Shown here piece after piece: positions 25,903-34,662 of a stretch of DNA of 64,000 bases. A program made the translations under genes and the position numbers. Positions within the stretch are counted from its first letter, which is position 1, and each line of letters begins with the position of its first letter. The notes under the pieces were generated by a model, which did not search any database, had not been told where the DNA came from, and saw nothing but the letters and a program-made list of their open reading frames with translations. The stretch is taken from contig CAZIFB010000002.1 in the NCBI GenBank assembly GCA_964538915.1, positions 1 to 64,000 of the forward strand. The letters run 5' to 3'. Source of the DNA: JAEUHQ01 sp964538915 (GTDB lineage Bacteria; Planctomycetota; UBA1135; UBA2386).

Positions 25903-27700
25903 ACATCGTCCCGATGACGCTCGCGTAGCGCTCCGCGACGACGTGGCGCCGGACCTTGAGGGTCTGCGTCAGCAGGCCGTTCTCCGGCGTCAACGGTTCG
26001 GCGAGCACGCGGAACGTGGTCACCCGGTCACACGGCCGCGCCCCGTTCTCGCGGACGAGCAGGCGGTCGAGTTCGGCGCGCAGTCGCGAGTGCACACTCT
26101 TGCCGTGGATCTGGCCGTCGCGCACGTCCCACTCGCTTCGTGGGACGACGTGTTCGAGCGACTCGGCGTGGGGGACGAGGAGCGCGCCGAGTCCTTTCTG
26201 GTCCTGGCCGACGCACACCGCCTGTTCGATCAGCGGCGACGTCTTGAGAATCGTCTCCACCGGCTCCGGCTCCACGTTTTCGCCGCCCGCGAGCACGATC
26301 GTGTCCTTCGCGCGGCCGGTGATCCACGTGTTGCCGTGGGCGTCGGTGTGGCCGAGGTCGCCGGAGTTGAACCAGCCGTCCGGTGTCAGCACCTCGGCGG
26401 TCTTGCGCTGGTTCTCGTAGTAGCCGCGCATGACTTGCGGCCCGCGGATCCAAAGCACGCCGGTCTCGCCGCGCGAACACTGCGTCCCGTCGGGGCGCCG
26501 CGCTTCGATCAGCGTGTGCGGGAGCGGCGGTCCGATGTGGCCCGGTTCGCGCTGGTGCGGCAGGCGGACGGACGCGACGGGACTCGTCTCCGTGAGGCCG
26601 TACCCGTTCAGGAGCGGCAGCCCGATGCCCAGCAGCGTCTCGTCGACGTGCCGTGGCAGCGCGCCGCCACCGCTCACGCAGAGGCGCAGTCGGCCGCCGA
26701 ACATCGCGAGCACTTTCTCCAGCACGACGGGCCGGATCCCCGCGTGCATCAGCCGCTGGCCGATGTGCGCGCGCCGACCGCCGACCAGGCGGGCGAGGCG
26801 GAGCGCCTGGCGCAGCAGCGAACCTCGCAGCCCGTTCGCCTTCAGCGAGTGCCCGACGATCGCGTCGTGCAGCATCTCCCAGATGCGCGGCACCGCGGCG
26901 AAGACGGTCGGTCGCACCGCGGCCAGGTCCTCCTTGATGCGGCGCCGGTCCGTGTAGACGAGCTGCGCGCCCGTCGCGAGCGCCAGGTAGTCCATGATGC
27001 GCTCGTACATGTGCCACGCGGGCAGCACGCTGAGGAACGAGTCGTCGCCCGTGATCCGGAGCACTCCCGTCACCGTGTGCACGTTGTGCAGCACGTTGTG
27101 GTGGGTGAGCATCACTCCCTTCGGGTCGGCGGTCGTGCCGCTCGTGTAGACGATCGTCAGCAGGTCGTCGGGTCGGACCGCCGCGCGTGCGGCACGCAGA
27201 CGCTCGCGGTCGCGCTCGAGCAGGTTCGCTCCGCGGCGCATCAGGTCGCCGAGAGCCAGTGCGCCCGGCACTTCGGTGCGGTCCTGCATCACGACGATGC
27301 GCGAGATTCGCGGCAGCCGTTCACGTGCTCGAGTGAGCTCGTTCGCGACGCGGTCGTCGTCCGCGAACGCGATCGTGCAGCCGCTGTGGTCGAGGATGAA
27401 CTGCATCTCGCCCGGTGACGTGTCCGACCCGCGCGGAACGTCGATCGCGCCGATGCTGGCCACGGCCTGATCGACGAGCAGCCACTCGTAGCGGTTCTCG
27501 GCGACGAGGCCGACGCGGTCGCCGTGCCGGATGCCGAGGTCGAGCAGTGCGATCGCGAGTGCGTCGGTGTCGGCGGCGAACCGCGCGAACGAGATCGGCT
27601 CGGCCAGTTGTGCGCGGCGTCGAGGCAGGAAGATCCGTTCGCCGTGACCACTCGCGCGCTCGAGAAGAGCCGGGAACGTCGTCGCGATCGGAGGGATCAT
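25889..27700 (-). CDS. long-chain acyl-CoA ligase (AMP-binding)
   Basis: A 603-residue adenylate-forming enzyme that activates fatty acids as acyl-AMP and then acyl-CoA. The P-loop-like motif YTSGTTADPKG starts at residue 185; GYGLTETSP and WFNSGDLGH follow in order, then the C-terminal hinge ITGRAKDTIV and GENVEPEPVE. Length and the KDTI motif match eukaryotic-type long-chain acyl-CoA synthetases (FadD15-like). The chosen ATG at 27700 starts the conserved region; an upstream start would add 21 unconserved residues. It is a single leftward gene whose upstream region also holds the divergent tRNA promoter. Confidence 0.88.
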   Translation of the reverse strand: MIPPIATTFPALLERASGHGERIFLPRRRAQLAEPISFARFAADTDALAIALLDLGIRHGDRVGLVAENRYEWLLVDQAVASIGAIDVPRGSDTSPGEMQFILDHSGCTIAFADDDRVANELTRARERLPRISRIVVMQDRTEVPGALALGDLMRRGANLLERDRERLRAARAAVRPDDLLTIVYTSGTTADPKGVMLTHHNVLHNVHTVTGVLRITGDDSFLSVLPAWHMYERIMDYLALATGAQLVYTDRRRIKEDLAAVRPTVFAAVPRIWEMLHDAIVGHSLKANGLRGSLLRQALRLARLVGGRRAHIGQRLMHAGIRPVVLEKVLAMFGGRLRLCVSGGGALPRHVDETLLGIGLPLLNGYGLTETSPVASVRLPHQREPGHIGPPLPHTLIEARRPDGTQCSRGETGVLWIRGPQVMRGYYENQRKTAEVLTPDGWFNSGDLGHTDAHGNTWITGRAKDTIVLAGGENVEPEPVETILKTSPLIEQAVCVGQDQKGLGALLVPHAESLEHVVPRSEWDVRDGQIHGKSVHSRLRAELDRLLVRENGARPCDRVTTFRVLAEPLTPENGLLTQTLKVRRHVVAERYASVIGTMFTGS

Positions 27701-27752
27701 GACGAGCCGTGGTTCGAGGACGGACGCGGGGCGGGGAACGTGCTGGGGACGC

Positions 27753-27781
27753 TTGACATCCACGGGGCGGGTCCATACGAA
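27753..27781 (+). promoter_or_regulatory. sigma-70-like promoter for tRNA-Gly
   Basis: A perfect TTGACA at 27753-27758 is followed after 17 bases by TACGAA at 27776-27781, a weak -10 match. It lies 87 bases before the tRNA and points toward it, with no gene between. Confidence 0.55.
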
Positions 27782-27868
27782 TGCGCGCCCTCGTTCGCCG
27801 GGTCAACCCCGGGGCCGCTCGAAAAGCGCCTCGGCGGCCGGTCGAACGTCGCTCTCTTTCGTCCGGAT

Positions 27869-27943
27869 GCGGGTGTAGCTCAGTGGTAGAGCGTCACGTT
27901 GCCAACGTGAATGTCGAGAGTTCGAATCTCTTCACCCGCTCCA
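27869..27943 (+). tRNA. tRNA-Gly (anticodon GCC)
   Basis: All four arms fold: a 7-bp acceptor stem (27869-27875 with 27933-27939), a D stem GCTC/GAGC, an anticodon stem TCACG/CGTGA with loop TTGCCAA (anticodon GCC), and a T stem GAGAG/CTCTT with one G-U pair and loop TTCGAAT. The discriminator base is T and CCA is encoded at 27941-27943. It is the only tRNA seen in the window. Confidence 0.97.
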
Positions 27944-27971
27944 TTTCTTTCGCCGCAGGCGAAAGAAATGG
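27941..27971. terminator. perfect 14-bp hairpin joined to the tRNA 3' end
   Basis: Bases 27941-27954 and 27958-27971 are perfect inverse complements with a 3-base loop. The left arm begins with the encoded CCA of the tRNA. It may end tRNA transcription or guide 3' processing. A run of T is missing after the stem, so it is not a textbook intrinsic terminator. Confidence 0.6.
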
Positions 27972-27974
27972 AGC

Positions 27975-28273
27975 GATTCTCCGGCGGAAGCCAGGCCAAC
28001 CAGGCCTCGGGCGGACCATGCAACGGGGGCCATAGGCTTCCGCCGTTGGCGCGCTGCGCGCGCGGGACGCAAGACGCATCGGGCGCGCGATTCTCCGGCG
28101 GAAGCCAGGCCAACCAGGCCTCGGGCGGACCGCGCAACGGGGGCCATACGCTTCCACCGTTGGCGCGCTGCGCGCGCGGGACGCAAGACGCATCGGGCGC
28201 GCGGTTTCTCCGGCGGAAGCCAGGCCGACCAGGCCTCGGGCGGACCGCGCAACGGGGGCCGTACCCTTCCGCC
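27975..28273. repeat. 114/115-bp tandem repeat, about 2.6 copies
   Basis: Three copies start with the same CCGGCGGAAG at 27981, 28095 and 28210, giving periods of 114 and 115 bases. Copies 1 and 2 are complete and differ at only a few positions; copy 3 stops after about 64 bases, 10 bases before the stop codon of the leftward Cys-rich gene. Within copy 1, GGCGGAAGCC (27983-27992) and its inverse (28035-28044) can pair; the other copies pair less well. This array fills the only gene-free stretch longer than 300 bases (27944-28282), together with the hairpin. Reading frames across it stay open only because of its base composition. Confidence 0.93.
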
Positions 28274-28282
28274 GAGGAAGCG

Positions 28283-28951
28283 TTACTTGCCGCGCGCGGG
28301 GCTTGCGCGCTCGTCCTTCGGCGCAGGCAGCGGCTGGTGACGGTGCGCCGCCGGTCGGGGTGCCGCCGCACGGATCGCTTGCGCTCGTTCGAGCAGCACC
28401 TTGGGCGCCTTGGCCATCTCGCTCTCGTGCCTTGCTGACGACAGTCGGACGATGGCGTCGCCGACCACCACGAACGCGTTCGCTTCCACCGGTCGGCCGT
28501 CGACCGGGCACGTCGTGTTGGCGATGTCGACGAGACCCTCTGCGTGCACCCGGGCGAGCGTGATCTGCGAGTCGCGACGGGCAGCATCCGCGCAGCCGGT
28601 GCAGCACAACGCGAAGCGCACTCCTTGCAGCTCCAGCACGACCCGGTGTTCGCCGAGCGGCTCGCCGGAGACGGGGCACCTCTGGTTCGCGGCGACCCGG
28701 GCAGTGGGGTAGGCGGTCGCGTAGGCCGCGTCGACATCGGCGAGCACCTTCTTGATGCAGGGCTTGCAGCAGACGTAGATGCGACCGCGGTCGGTGTCGG
28801 CGAACAGCGGCGTCGACACCTTCTTCCCCATCACCGGGCAGGTTGCATTCGGGAACATGGGTACCGAGACCCGCGGTGGTGCGGGCTCCTGGGCCAGGAG
28901 GGTGCTGACGAGCAGCGCGAGCAGGAAGAGGGGCAGGAGGCGGAACGGCAT
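28283..28951 (-). CDS. secreted Cys-rich putative metal-binding protein
   Basis: A 222-residue exported protein with a signal peptide (1-21, ending Ala-Gln). It contains three related Cys-Pro-Val units: CPVMGKKV at 38, CPVSGEPL at 92 and CPVDGRPV at 148. The first two are each followed about 20 residues later by CCxxC (61-65 and 116-120), with YVCC or ALCC; the third has lost this half. The pattern resembles TRASH/YHS-like metal-binding modules. It is the last gene of a leftward set with copA and a Cys-tailed sigma factor, so a periplasmic copper-binding role is likely. The C-terminal 40 residues are Pro/Ala/Arg-rich. Confidence 0.75.
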   Translation of the reverse strand: MPFRLLPLFLLALLVSTLLAQEPAPPRVSVPMFPNATCPVMGKKVSTPLFADTDRGRIYVCCKPCIKKVLADVDAAYATAYPTARVAANQRCPVSGEPLGEHRVVLELQGVRFALCCTGCADAARRDSQITLARVHAEGLVDIANTTCPVDGRPVEANAFVVVGDAIVRLSSARHESEMAKAPKVLLERAQAIRAAAPRPAAHRHQPLPAPKDERASPARGK

Positions 28952-29078
28952 GAGAGTCACTCGGAAGCGGTTGACACGGTGCGCGCGGCGGCCGCCGAGC
29001 GCCGGGCGCGGCGTTCGTGCCGGCCCGCAGGGCTGACGCGCGGGTCCGGAGTCGCTTACAGGCGCGCTGCAAAGATGT

Positions 29079-29672
29079 TCAGCTGCCGTGGCGCGGCGCA
29101 CCACAGGTGCAGTCGAAGCACCCGTGTTCGGCGCACGTTCCGCACGCGCGCGTCACCCGTTCGCGCAGTGCCCGGCGGGCGCGGAACACCCGGACCCCGG
29201 CGTTGCTCTCGCCGATGCCCGTTTCGCCCGCGAAGTCCTTCACGCCGATTCCGTCGAGCTCGATCCGGCGCAGGGCAGCGGCTTGCTCGGGAGGCAGGGT
29301 GTCGACGAGGCGCGCGATGCAGCGGCACAGTTCTCGGTCGGTTCCGCCGGTCCGGTCCTGCTCCGCGCGCTGCAGTTCGGCCGTGAGTTCCGCGAGCCGC
29401 GCGGCTGCGGTCGTCGCGCGCCGGTGGCGGTCGACGATGGCGTTGCGCAGGACGCGGTAGAACCATGCGCGCACCGACTCGTCGTCCCGCAGCTCCCCGC
29501 CGCGTTCGAGGCCTTTGACGAACGCATCCTGCACCAGGTCTTCGGCGAGGGCGCGGTCGCCGATGCGTCGTTCGACGAAGGCGAGGAATTCGCGGTGCCC
29601 CGCCACCAGCTCCTGCATGACGTGCTCGGGAAGGCCCGCCGCGCCGTGTTCGCCGCGCCCGCCGCAGCTCAT
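29079..29672 (-). CDS. ECF sigma factor with cysteine-rich tail (CorE-like)
   Basis: A 197-residue ECF sigma factor with region 2 at about 20-95 (AEDLVQDAFVKGLER, WFYRVLRNAIVDRHRR) and region 4 at about 125-175 (LPPEQAAALRRIELDGI, NAGVRVFRARRALRER). Two features are unusual: a Cys-x-Cys in the linker (ELCRCIARL) and a C-terminal tail with five Cys at 177, 180, 185, 188 and 190. These match the CorE type (ECF44) of copper-sensing sigma factors known from Myxococcus, where the Cys tail senses metal without an anti-sigma factor. ATG at 29672 overlaps the copA stop by 4 bases, so the pair is coupled. Copper as the signal is inference. Confidence 0.85.
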   Translation of the reverse strand: MSCGGRGEHGAAGLPEHVMQELVAGHREFLAFVERRIGDRALAEDLVQDAFVKGLERGGELRDDESVRAWFYRVLRNAIVDRHRRATTAAARLAELTAELQRAEQDRTGGTDRELCRCIARLVDTLPPEQAAALRRIELDGIGVKDFAGETGIGESNAGVRVFRARRALRERVTRACGTCAEHGCFDCTCGAPRHGS

Positions 29673-31957
29673 GCGTGACGCTCCTTGCCCGCGGTTCGAT
29701 GGAACCGACGCAGGCGAAGCGAGCTGAGCAGCACCGAGACGCTGGAGAGCGACATCGCCGCACTGGCATAGACGGGTGACAGCCCGATGCCCAGCCCCGC
29801 CAATGCACCTGCGGCGATCGGGATCCCGAGGAGGTTGTAGACCGACGCCCACACGAGGTTCCTCCGGATCGTGTGCATGGTCGCGCGCGCGAGTTCGAGC
29901 GCCAACGGAACGCCGGCGAGGCCTCCGCGCAGCAGCACCACGTCGGCCGCCGCGGCGGCGACGTCCGTACCGGCGCCGACGGCGATGCCGAGATCCGCGG
30001 TCGTGAGGGCCAGCGCGTCGTTGACGCCGTCGCCGACCATCGCCACCCGGCCGCCCGCTGCCTTCGCGGCGGCTACGCGTTCGGCCTTGTCGGCCGGCAG
30101 CAGATCCGCGGCGACCTCGTCCAGCGCGAGCGTCGCCGCGACTGCAGCGGCGACGCGCCGGCGATCCCCGGTGAGCATCCCGACCCTCACTCCGAGCGCC
30201 CGCAGTGCACGAACGGCCTCGGGCGCCTCCGGGCGCAGGCTGTCCGCCACTCCGAGCACGCCGAGCAGTTCGTCGTCACGGGCCACCAGGAGCGGCGTGA
30301 CGCCGCTGTCGGCAAGGTCGCGCACGATCCCCGCCGCGTCGGCGAGTGCGACTCCCGCCCGCTCGATCCAGTCCGCCCGACCGACCCGCACGACGTGTTC
30401 GCCGATTCGCGCTGCCACGCCCATCGCCGGCGTCGCGACGAAGTCCATGGCCTCCTCGAGGCGCAGGCCGCGAACTCGTGCCGCCGCGACGATCGCACGT
30501 GCGAACGGGTGCTCGCTGCCGACCTCCGCCGATGCTGCGAGGCGCAGCACCTCCTCGGCTGTCGATGTGCGGGCGGGATGGTTCGCGACGAGCGCCGGAG
30601 CGCCGTTCGTGAGCGTGCCGGTCTTGTCCAGGAACACCGCGTCGACATGGCTCGCTTGCTCGAGCGCCGCACCGGTGCGGAAGAGCACTCCGAGTTCGGC
30701 GCCGCGCCCCGCACCAACGGCCACTGCGGCCGGCGTCGCGAGGCCGAGCGCGCAAGGGCAGGCGATCACGAGAACGGCAACCGTGTACTCGACGGCTCGC
30801 GCCATCCCGCTCCTGCTCGGATCGAGCATCCACCAAACGGCGAACGTCGTGGCGGCCAGGGCGACAACGATCGGTACGAACACCGCACTGGCGCGATCGG
30901 CGAAGCGCGCGATCGGCGGGCGCGAGCCCTGGGCTTCTTCGACCGTCGCGGCGATCCGCGCGAGCGCCGTGTCGGCGCCCGTGTGGTCGGCGCGCACGAG
31001 CAGCGCACCGGTCGTGTTCATGCTGCCCCCGACGACACGGTCGCCGGGGCCCTTGTCGACGGGCACGCTCTCGCCGCTCAACAAGGATTCGTCCACGGCC
31101 GAGGTGCCGTGCGTCACCAGTCCGTCGACCGGCACCCGTTCACCGGGGCGGATGCGCACCTGGTCGCCCTTGCGCAGCGCCGCGACGGGCACGTCGACTT
31201 CGGTTGTCGATGCATCCGCCCCGGCGCGGTGTGCGATCGACGGCACGAGTGCGTGCAGGGCTCGGACGGCGTCGCCGAGCCGCCAGCGGGCGCGGGACTC
31301 GAGGAACTTGCCGAGCAGTACGAAGGCGACGATTGCTCCTGCGGCCTCGAAGTAGACGTGGGGTGCGTCGTGAAGGCCGTGCGCGAACCAATGCGGGGCG
31401 AACGTGGCCGCCGTCGACCACGACCATGCGGCCAGGGCACCGAGGGACACGAGCGTGTTCATGTCCGGGCTGCCGTGCCGCACGGCGGCGAGTCCTGCAC
31501 GGAGGAAGCGACGACCCGGCCCGAAGAGCACGAGCGACGCGAGTGCCAACTGCAACATGCGGCCGCTGCTCGTGTCCGCGAACGGGATCGCTCCGTGGGA
31601 CATGCCGAGGACGAGCAGCGGTACCGCGGCTGCCGCGGCGACGAAGAAGTCGCGCAGCAGGGATCGTCGTTCGTCCGCCTCGTTCCTGCTTCGCCCCGGC
31701 TCGGTGGCCATGCTGTCGATGGCGGGCTCCTGCGCGCCATAACCCGCGGCGACGACCGCCGCGACGAGGTCGGACGGGGCGACGAGTCCGGGGTCGTAGT
31801 CGGCGCGGGCTCGCCGGGTTGCGAGGTTGACGCTCGCGTCGACCACGCCGTCGACCTGCTTCAAGGCACGCTCGACCCTGTGGACGCACGATGCGCACGT
31901 CATGCCCGTGATGTCGAGCACGGTGCTTCGAGGGAGTGTCTGCGGAGAGGCGGTCAT
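29669..31957 (-). CDS. copA: copper-exporting P1B-type ATPase
   Basis: A 762-residue heavy-metal ATPase. One N-terminal HMA domain has GMTCASC with Cys at 21 and 24; then eight membrane segments, the actuator motif LSGESVPVDK, CPC in the ion path (VIACPCALGLATP), the phosphorylation site DKTGT, the HP motif SEHPF and the ATP-hinge motif GDGVND. CPC and the HMA motif fit Cu(I) export. In the hinge motif the usual Pro after GDGxNDA is Leu (GDGVNDALAL). Start ATG 31957 is just before the HMA domain. It leads the leftward operon with the Cys-tailed sigma factor. Confidence 0.92.
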   Translation of the reverse strand: MTASPQTLPRSTVLDITGMTCASCVHRVERALKQVDGVVDASVNLATRRARADYDPGLVAPSDLVAAVVAAGYGAQEPAIDSMATEPGRSRNEADERRSLLRDFFVAAAAAVPLLVLGMSHGAIPFADTSSGRMLQLALASLVLFGPGRRFLRAGLAAVRHGSPDMNTLVSLGALAAWSWSTAATFAPHWFAHGLHDAPHVYFEAAGAIVAFVLLGKFLESRARWRLGDAVRALHALVPSIAHRAGADASTTEVDVPVAALRKGDQVRIRPGERVPVDGLVTHGTSAVDESLLSGESVPVDKGPGDRVVGGSMNTTGALLVRADHTGADTALARIAATVEEAQGSRPPIARFADRASAVFVPIVVALAATTFAVWWMLDPSRSGMARAVEYTVAVLVIACPCALGLATPAAVAVGAGRGAELGVLFRTGAALEQASHVDAVFLDKTGTLTNGAPALVANHPARTSTAEEVLRLAASAEVGSEHPFARAIVAAARVRGLRLEEAMDFVATPAMGVAARIGEHVVRVGRADWIERAGVALADAAGIVRDLADSGVTPLLVARDDELLGVLGVADSLRPEAPEAVRALRALGVRVGMLTGDRRRVAAAVAATLALDEVAADLLPADKAERVAAAKAAGGRVAMVGDGVNDALALTTADLGIAVGAGTDVAAAAADVVLLRGGLAGVPLALELARATMHTIRRNLVWASVYNLLGIPIAAGALAGLGIGLSPVYASAAMSLSSVSVLLSSLRLRRFHRTAGKERHA

Positions 31958-32147
31958 GCCGGGCTGACGCTCGCGCTGCCGGTTCCTTACGGCGATTGTC
32001 CCTGCCTCCGCCAACGCCGAAGGCGGCAGCCCGACCGGGCGCTTGCCGCACCGGGGGCACGGCCCTGTGCCCGTCCCGGGCGGATTTTGTGCGATCCGTG
32101 CACCCCCGTCCGTCGCGCCGGCCTTCATGCGCTACACCGAGACCTCG

Positions 32148-33233
32148 ATGACTCTTGCCCCCGCGCTCGCGTCCGCCTTCGTCACCGTGCTGTGCCTCGT
32201 TCCGCTGGCTGCCCAGGAGGAGCCGGCCACGCTCGAAGGAAAGGTCGAGCGCATCTTCCAGCGAGTCGCGAAAGGCGACGCGCCGGGCGCCGTGGTCCTC
32301 GTCGGGCGCGGCAAGGAAATCGTGCTGCAGCGGGCGTTCGGGCTCGCGGACCTCGAGCGCGCCGTACCGCTCTCGCCGGCCTCGGTCTTCGACATCGGTT
32401 CGACCAGCAAGCAGTTCACGGCCGCGTCCGTGCTCATGCTCGAACACGACGGCAAGCTGGCGCTCGCGGATCCGGTGAAGAAGCACGTCCCCGAACTGCC
32501 GGCGTGTTTCGACCCGGTGACGCTGCGCCACCTGATGCTGCACACGAGCGGCATCCCCGACTACATCGGGCTCATGGCCGAAGCGGGCGCCGATCTCGAG
32601 GATCGCACGAAGGCGGACGAAGCGGTGGCCGCGCTCGTGAAGGTGACCGCGCTCGAGTTCGCGACCGGCACGAAGTGGTCCTACTCGAACAGCAACTACT
32701 TCCTCCTGTCCGAGGTCGTCGAGCGCGTGGCGAAGCAACCGCTCGCCGACTTCGCACGCGAACGGATCTTCGAGCCGCTCGGCATGGCGCGGACGCACAT
32801 CCACTCGGACTGCACCCAGATCGTGCCGAACCGAGCCCTGTCGTATTCGAAGGGGCCGCGCAGCGGCTGGGTCTGGAACTTCAGCAACTGGGAGCAGACC
32901 GGGGATGGCGCGGTGTTCACCACGGTCGGCGACCTGTTCCTGTGGGCGCGCAACTTCACCGACGGCAAGGTCGGCGGCGAGCGGCTCCTCGCGGCGATGC
33001 GCGAGCCCGGCAAGCTCGACGACGGCACGCCGATCGACTACGGCGCCGGCTTGATGTTCGCGGAACGGGCCGGTCGCCGGTTCGTGATGCACGGCGGCGC
33101 GTGGGCCGGCTATCGCGCCGAATTGATGCGGGTGCCCGCCGACGACCTCGTCGTCGTCTGCCTGTGCAATCGCGACGACGTGAATCCCGGCGAGTTCGCG
33201 CGACTCGTCGTCCGTGCCGCGACCGGCAAGTAG
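32148..33233 (+). CDS. secreted beta-lactamase-fold serine hydrolase
   Basis: A 361-residue exported hydrolase of the class C beta-lactamase/PBP4* fold. A signal peptide (about 1-23, ending Ala-Ala-Gln) precedes the catalytic SxxK motif (STSKQF, near residue 85) and YSN (KWSYSNSNYF, near 178); MHGGAWAG near the C-terminus stands for the KTG-type motif. Such proteins include esterases, D-amino peptidases and PBPs; the substrate is unknown. ATG 32127 is an alternative start seven codons upstream. It is followed 10 bases later by a second protein of the same family, so the two form an operon. Confidence 0.85.
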   Translation: MTLAPALASAFVTVLCLVPLAAQEEPATLEGKVERIFQRVAKGDAPGAVVLVGRGKEIVLQRAFGLADLERAVPLSPASVFDIGSTSKQFTAASVLMLEHDGKLALADPVKKHVPELPACFDPVTLRHLMLHTSGIPDYIGLMAEAGADLEDRTKADEAVAALVKVTALEFATGTKWSYSNSNYFLLSEVVERVAKQPLADFARERIFEPLGMARTHIHSDCTQIVPNRALSYSKGPRSGWVWNFSNWEQTGDGAVFTTVGDLFLWARNFTDGKVGGERLLAAMREPGKLDDGTPIDYGAGLMFAERAGRRFVMHGGAWAGYRAELMRVPADDLVVVCLCNRDDVNPGEFARLVVRAATGK

Positions 33234-33243
33234 GAGCGCCGCC

Positions 33244-34653
33244 ATGCCACGTTCGAACCCGCTCCGGCTCGTTCTTCGCGTTCCTCTCGTTCTCTCTCTC
33301 GCCGGGCTCGCACCGGCGCAGGATGCGCGTGCAGCCCTCACGCCCGAACTCGCCGCCGAGATCGATGCGGTGTGCCAGCCGCTCGTCGACGCCGGGCTGC
33401 TCGTCGGCTGCGTGGTCGGAGTCGCCTCGGGCGACGAACGGCTCGTGCGCGGCTACGGCGTTCGCGCCGTCGGTGGTCCGAAGCCTTCTGCGACAACGCT
33501 CTTCGAGATCGGCTCGGTGTCCAAGGTCTTCACCGGCGTGCTGCTCGCATCAGCCGTCGTGCGCGGTGAGGTGAAGCTCGACGATGCGGCGCAGACCCTG
33601 ATGCCGGACGGTGTCGAGCTGCCGAAACGCGATGACGCGCCGCTGCTGCTGTGGCACCTCGCGACGCACACGTCCGGCCTGCCGCGCCTGCCCGACATGG
33701 CGGACGCCGACCCCGCGGATCCGTACGCGCACTTCACCGCGGAGCGCGTGTTCGATGCGGCGTCTCGCGTGAAGCTGCGTCGCGCGCCAGGGTCCGCGTA
33801 CGACTACAGCAACCTCGGCGTCGGCCTGCTCGGGGCGCTGATGGTGCGGAAGGCCGGCGCAGAGTCGTACGACGCGTTGTTGCGCGAACGGATCACCGGG
33901 CCGCTCGCGATGGCGGACACCGTCGTCGAGCTCGATGCCGCACATCGCGAACGCTTCGCGGCGCCGCACGATGCCGACGGCTCACCGTGCCGGCCATGGC
34001 GCCTCGCGGCGCTCGCTGGCGCCGGCGGCATCCGCTCGACCGTGGACGACATGCTGCGGTTCGGGGCGGCCCAGTTCGGAGACGGCGACTCCGAGCTGGA
34101 TCGCGCCATGGCTCTCGCGCGCGAGAAGCGCCACGACGGCAAGGGCGGCATCGCACTCGGTCTCGACTGGCACATCGCCCGCGACGGCGAGACGAGATGG
34201 CACAACGGCCAGACCGGCGGCTTCCACGCGTGGCTCGGGGTGCATCGCCCGTCGCGTGTCGCCGTGTGCGTGCTGGCCAACACGGCGCGCGGCGAGGTCG
34301 ATGCCTTCGCGGAGGCCATCCTTCGTCGCGCGTGCGGCGGGCCTGCGCCGAAGCCGCTCGCCATCGAGAAGCCGGTGCCGGTCGAGCGGGCGGCGCTCGC
34401 TCGCCTCGTCGGCGAGTACGAGATGTCCGCCGACGCGAAGTTCACGATCACCCTCGACGAGCGCGGACTGGCGGCGCAGTTGACGGATCAGCCGTCGCTG
34501 CGCATCCACGCGAGGTCGCCGACGGAGTTCTTCTACCGGGCTGTCGAGGCGTCGCTGGTCTTCGAACTCGACGGCGACGTCGCGAAGGCCGTCGTGCTGC
34601 ACCAGAACGGCCAGGAGATCCGCTGCACCCGCGTGGTCGCCGCGACGAAGTGA
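33244..34653 (+). CDS. secreted beta-lactamase-fold serine hydrolase with C-terminal extension
   Basis: A 469-residue exported member of the same family as its upstream neighbour, but only distantly similar to it. Signal peptide about 1-26, ending Pro-Ala-Gln. Catalytic motifs: SVSK near 92 and YSN near 185, with HNGQTGG in place of KTG near 321. Residues about 385-469 form an added beta-rich domain like the lipocalin-like or DUF3471 C-terminal domains of this family. The pair may act on cell-wall peptides or small ester/amide metabolites. It converges with pyrC. Confidence 0.85.
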   Translation: MPRSNPLRLVLRVPLVLSLAGLAPAQDARAALTPELAAEIDAVCQPLVDAGLLVGCVVGVASGDERLVRGYGVRAVGGPKPSATTLFEIGSVSKVFTGVLLASAVVRGEVKLDDAAQTLMPDGVELPKRDDAPLLLWHLATHTSGLPRLPDMADADPADPYAHFTAERVFDAASRVKLRRAPGSAYDYSNLGVGLLGALMVRKAGAESYDALLRERITGPLAMADTVVELDAAHRERFAAPHDADGSPCRPWRLAALAGAGGIRSTVDDMLRFGAAQFGDGDSELDRAMALAREKRHDGKGGIALGLDWHIARDGETRWHNGQTGGFHAWLGVHRPSRVAVCVLANTARGEVDAFAEAILRRACGGPAPKPLAIEKPVPVERAALARLVGEYEMSADAKFTITLDERGLAAQLTDQPSLRIHARSPTEFFYRAVEASLVFELDGDVAKAVVLHQNGQEIRCTRVVAATK

Positions 34654-34662
34654 CTGCGCTGG

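Noticed and set aside
27975..28273. CRISPR array
   Set aside because: Units are 114/115 bases and nearly identical throughout, with no short repeat plus unique spacer pattern, and there are no cas genes.
29873..33574. A 1233-codon open frame opposite copA and across the first serine hydrolase
   Set aside because: The opposite strand carries a complete P-type ATPase with every motif, and the frame continues out of phase through another real gene.
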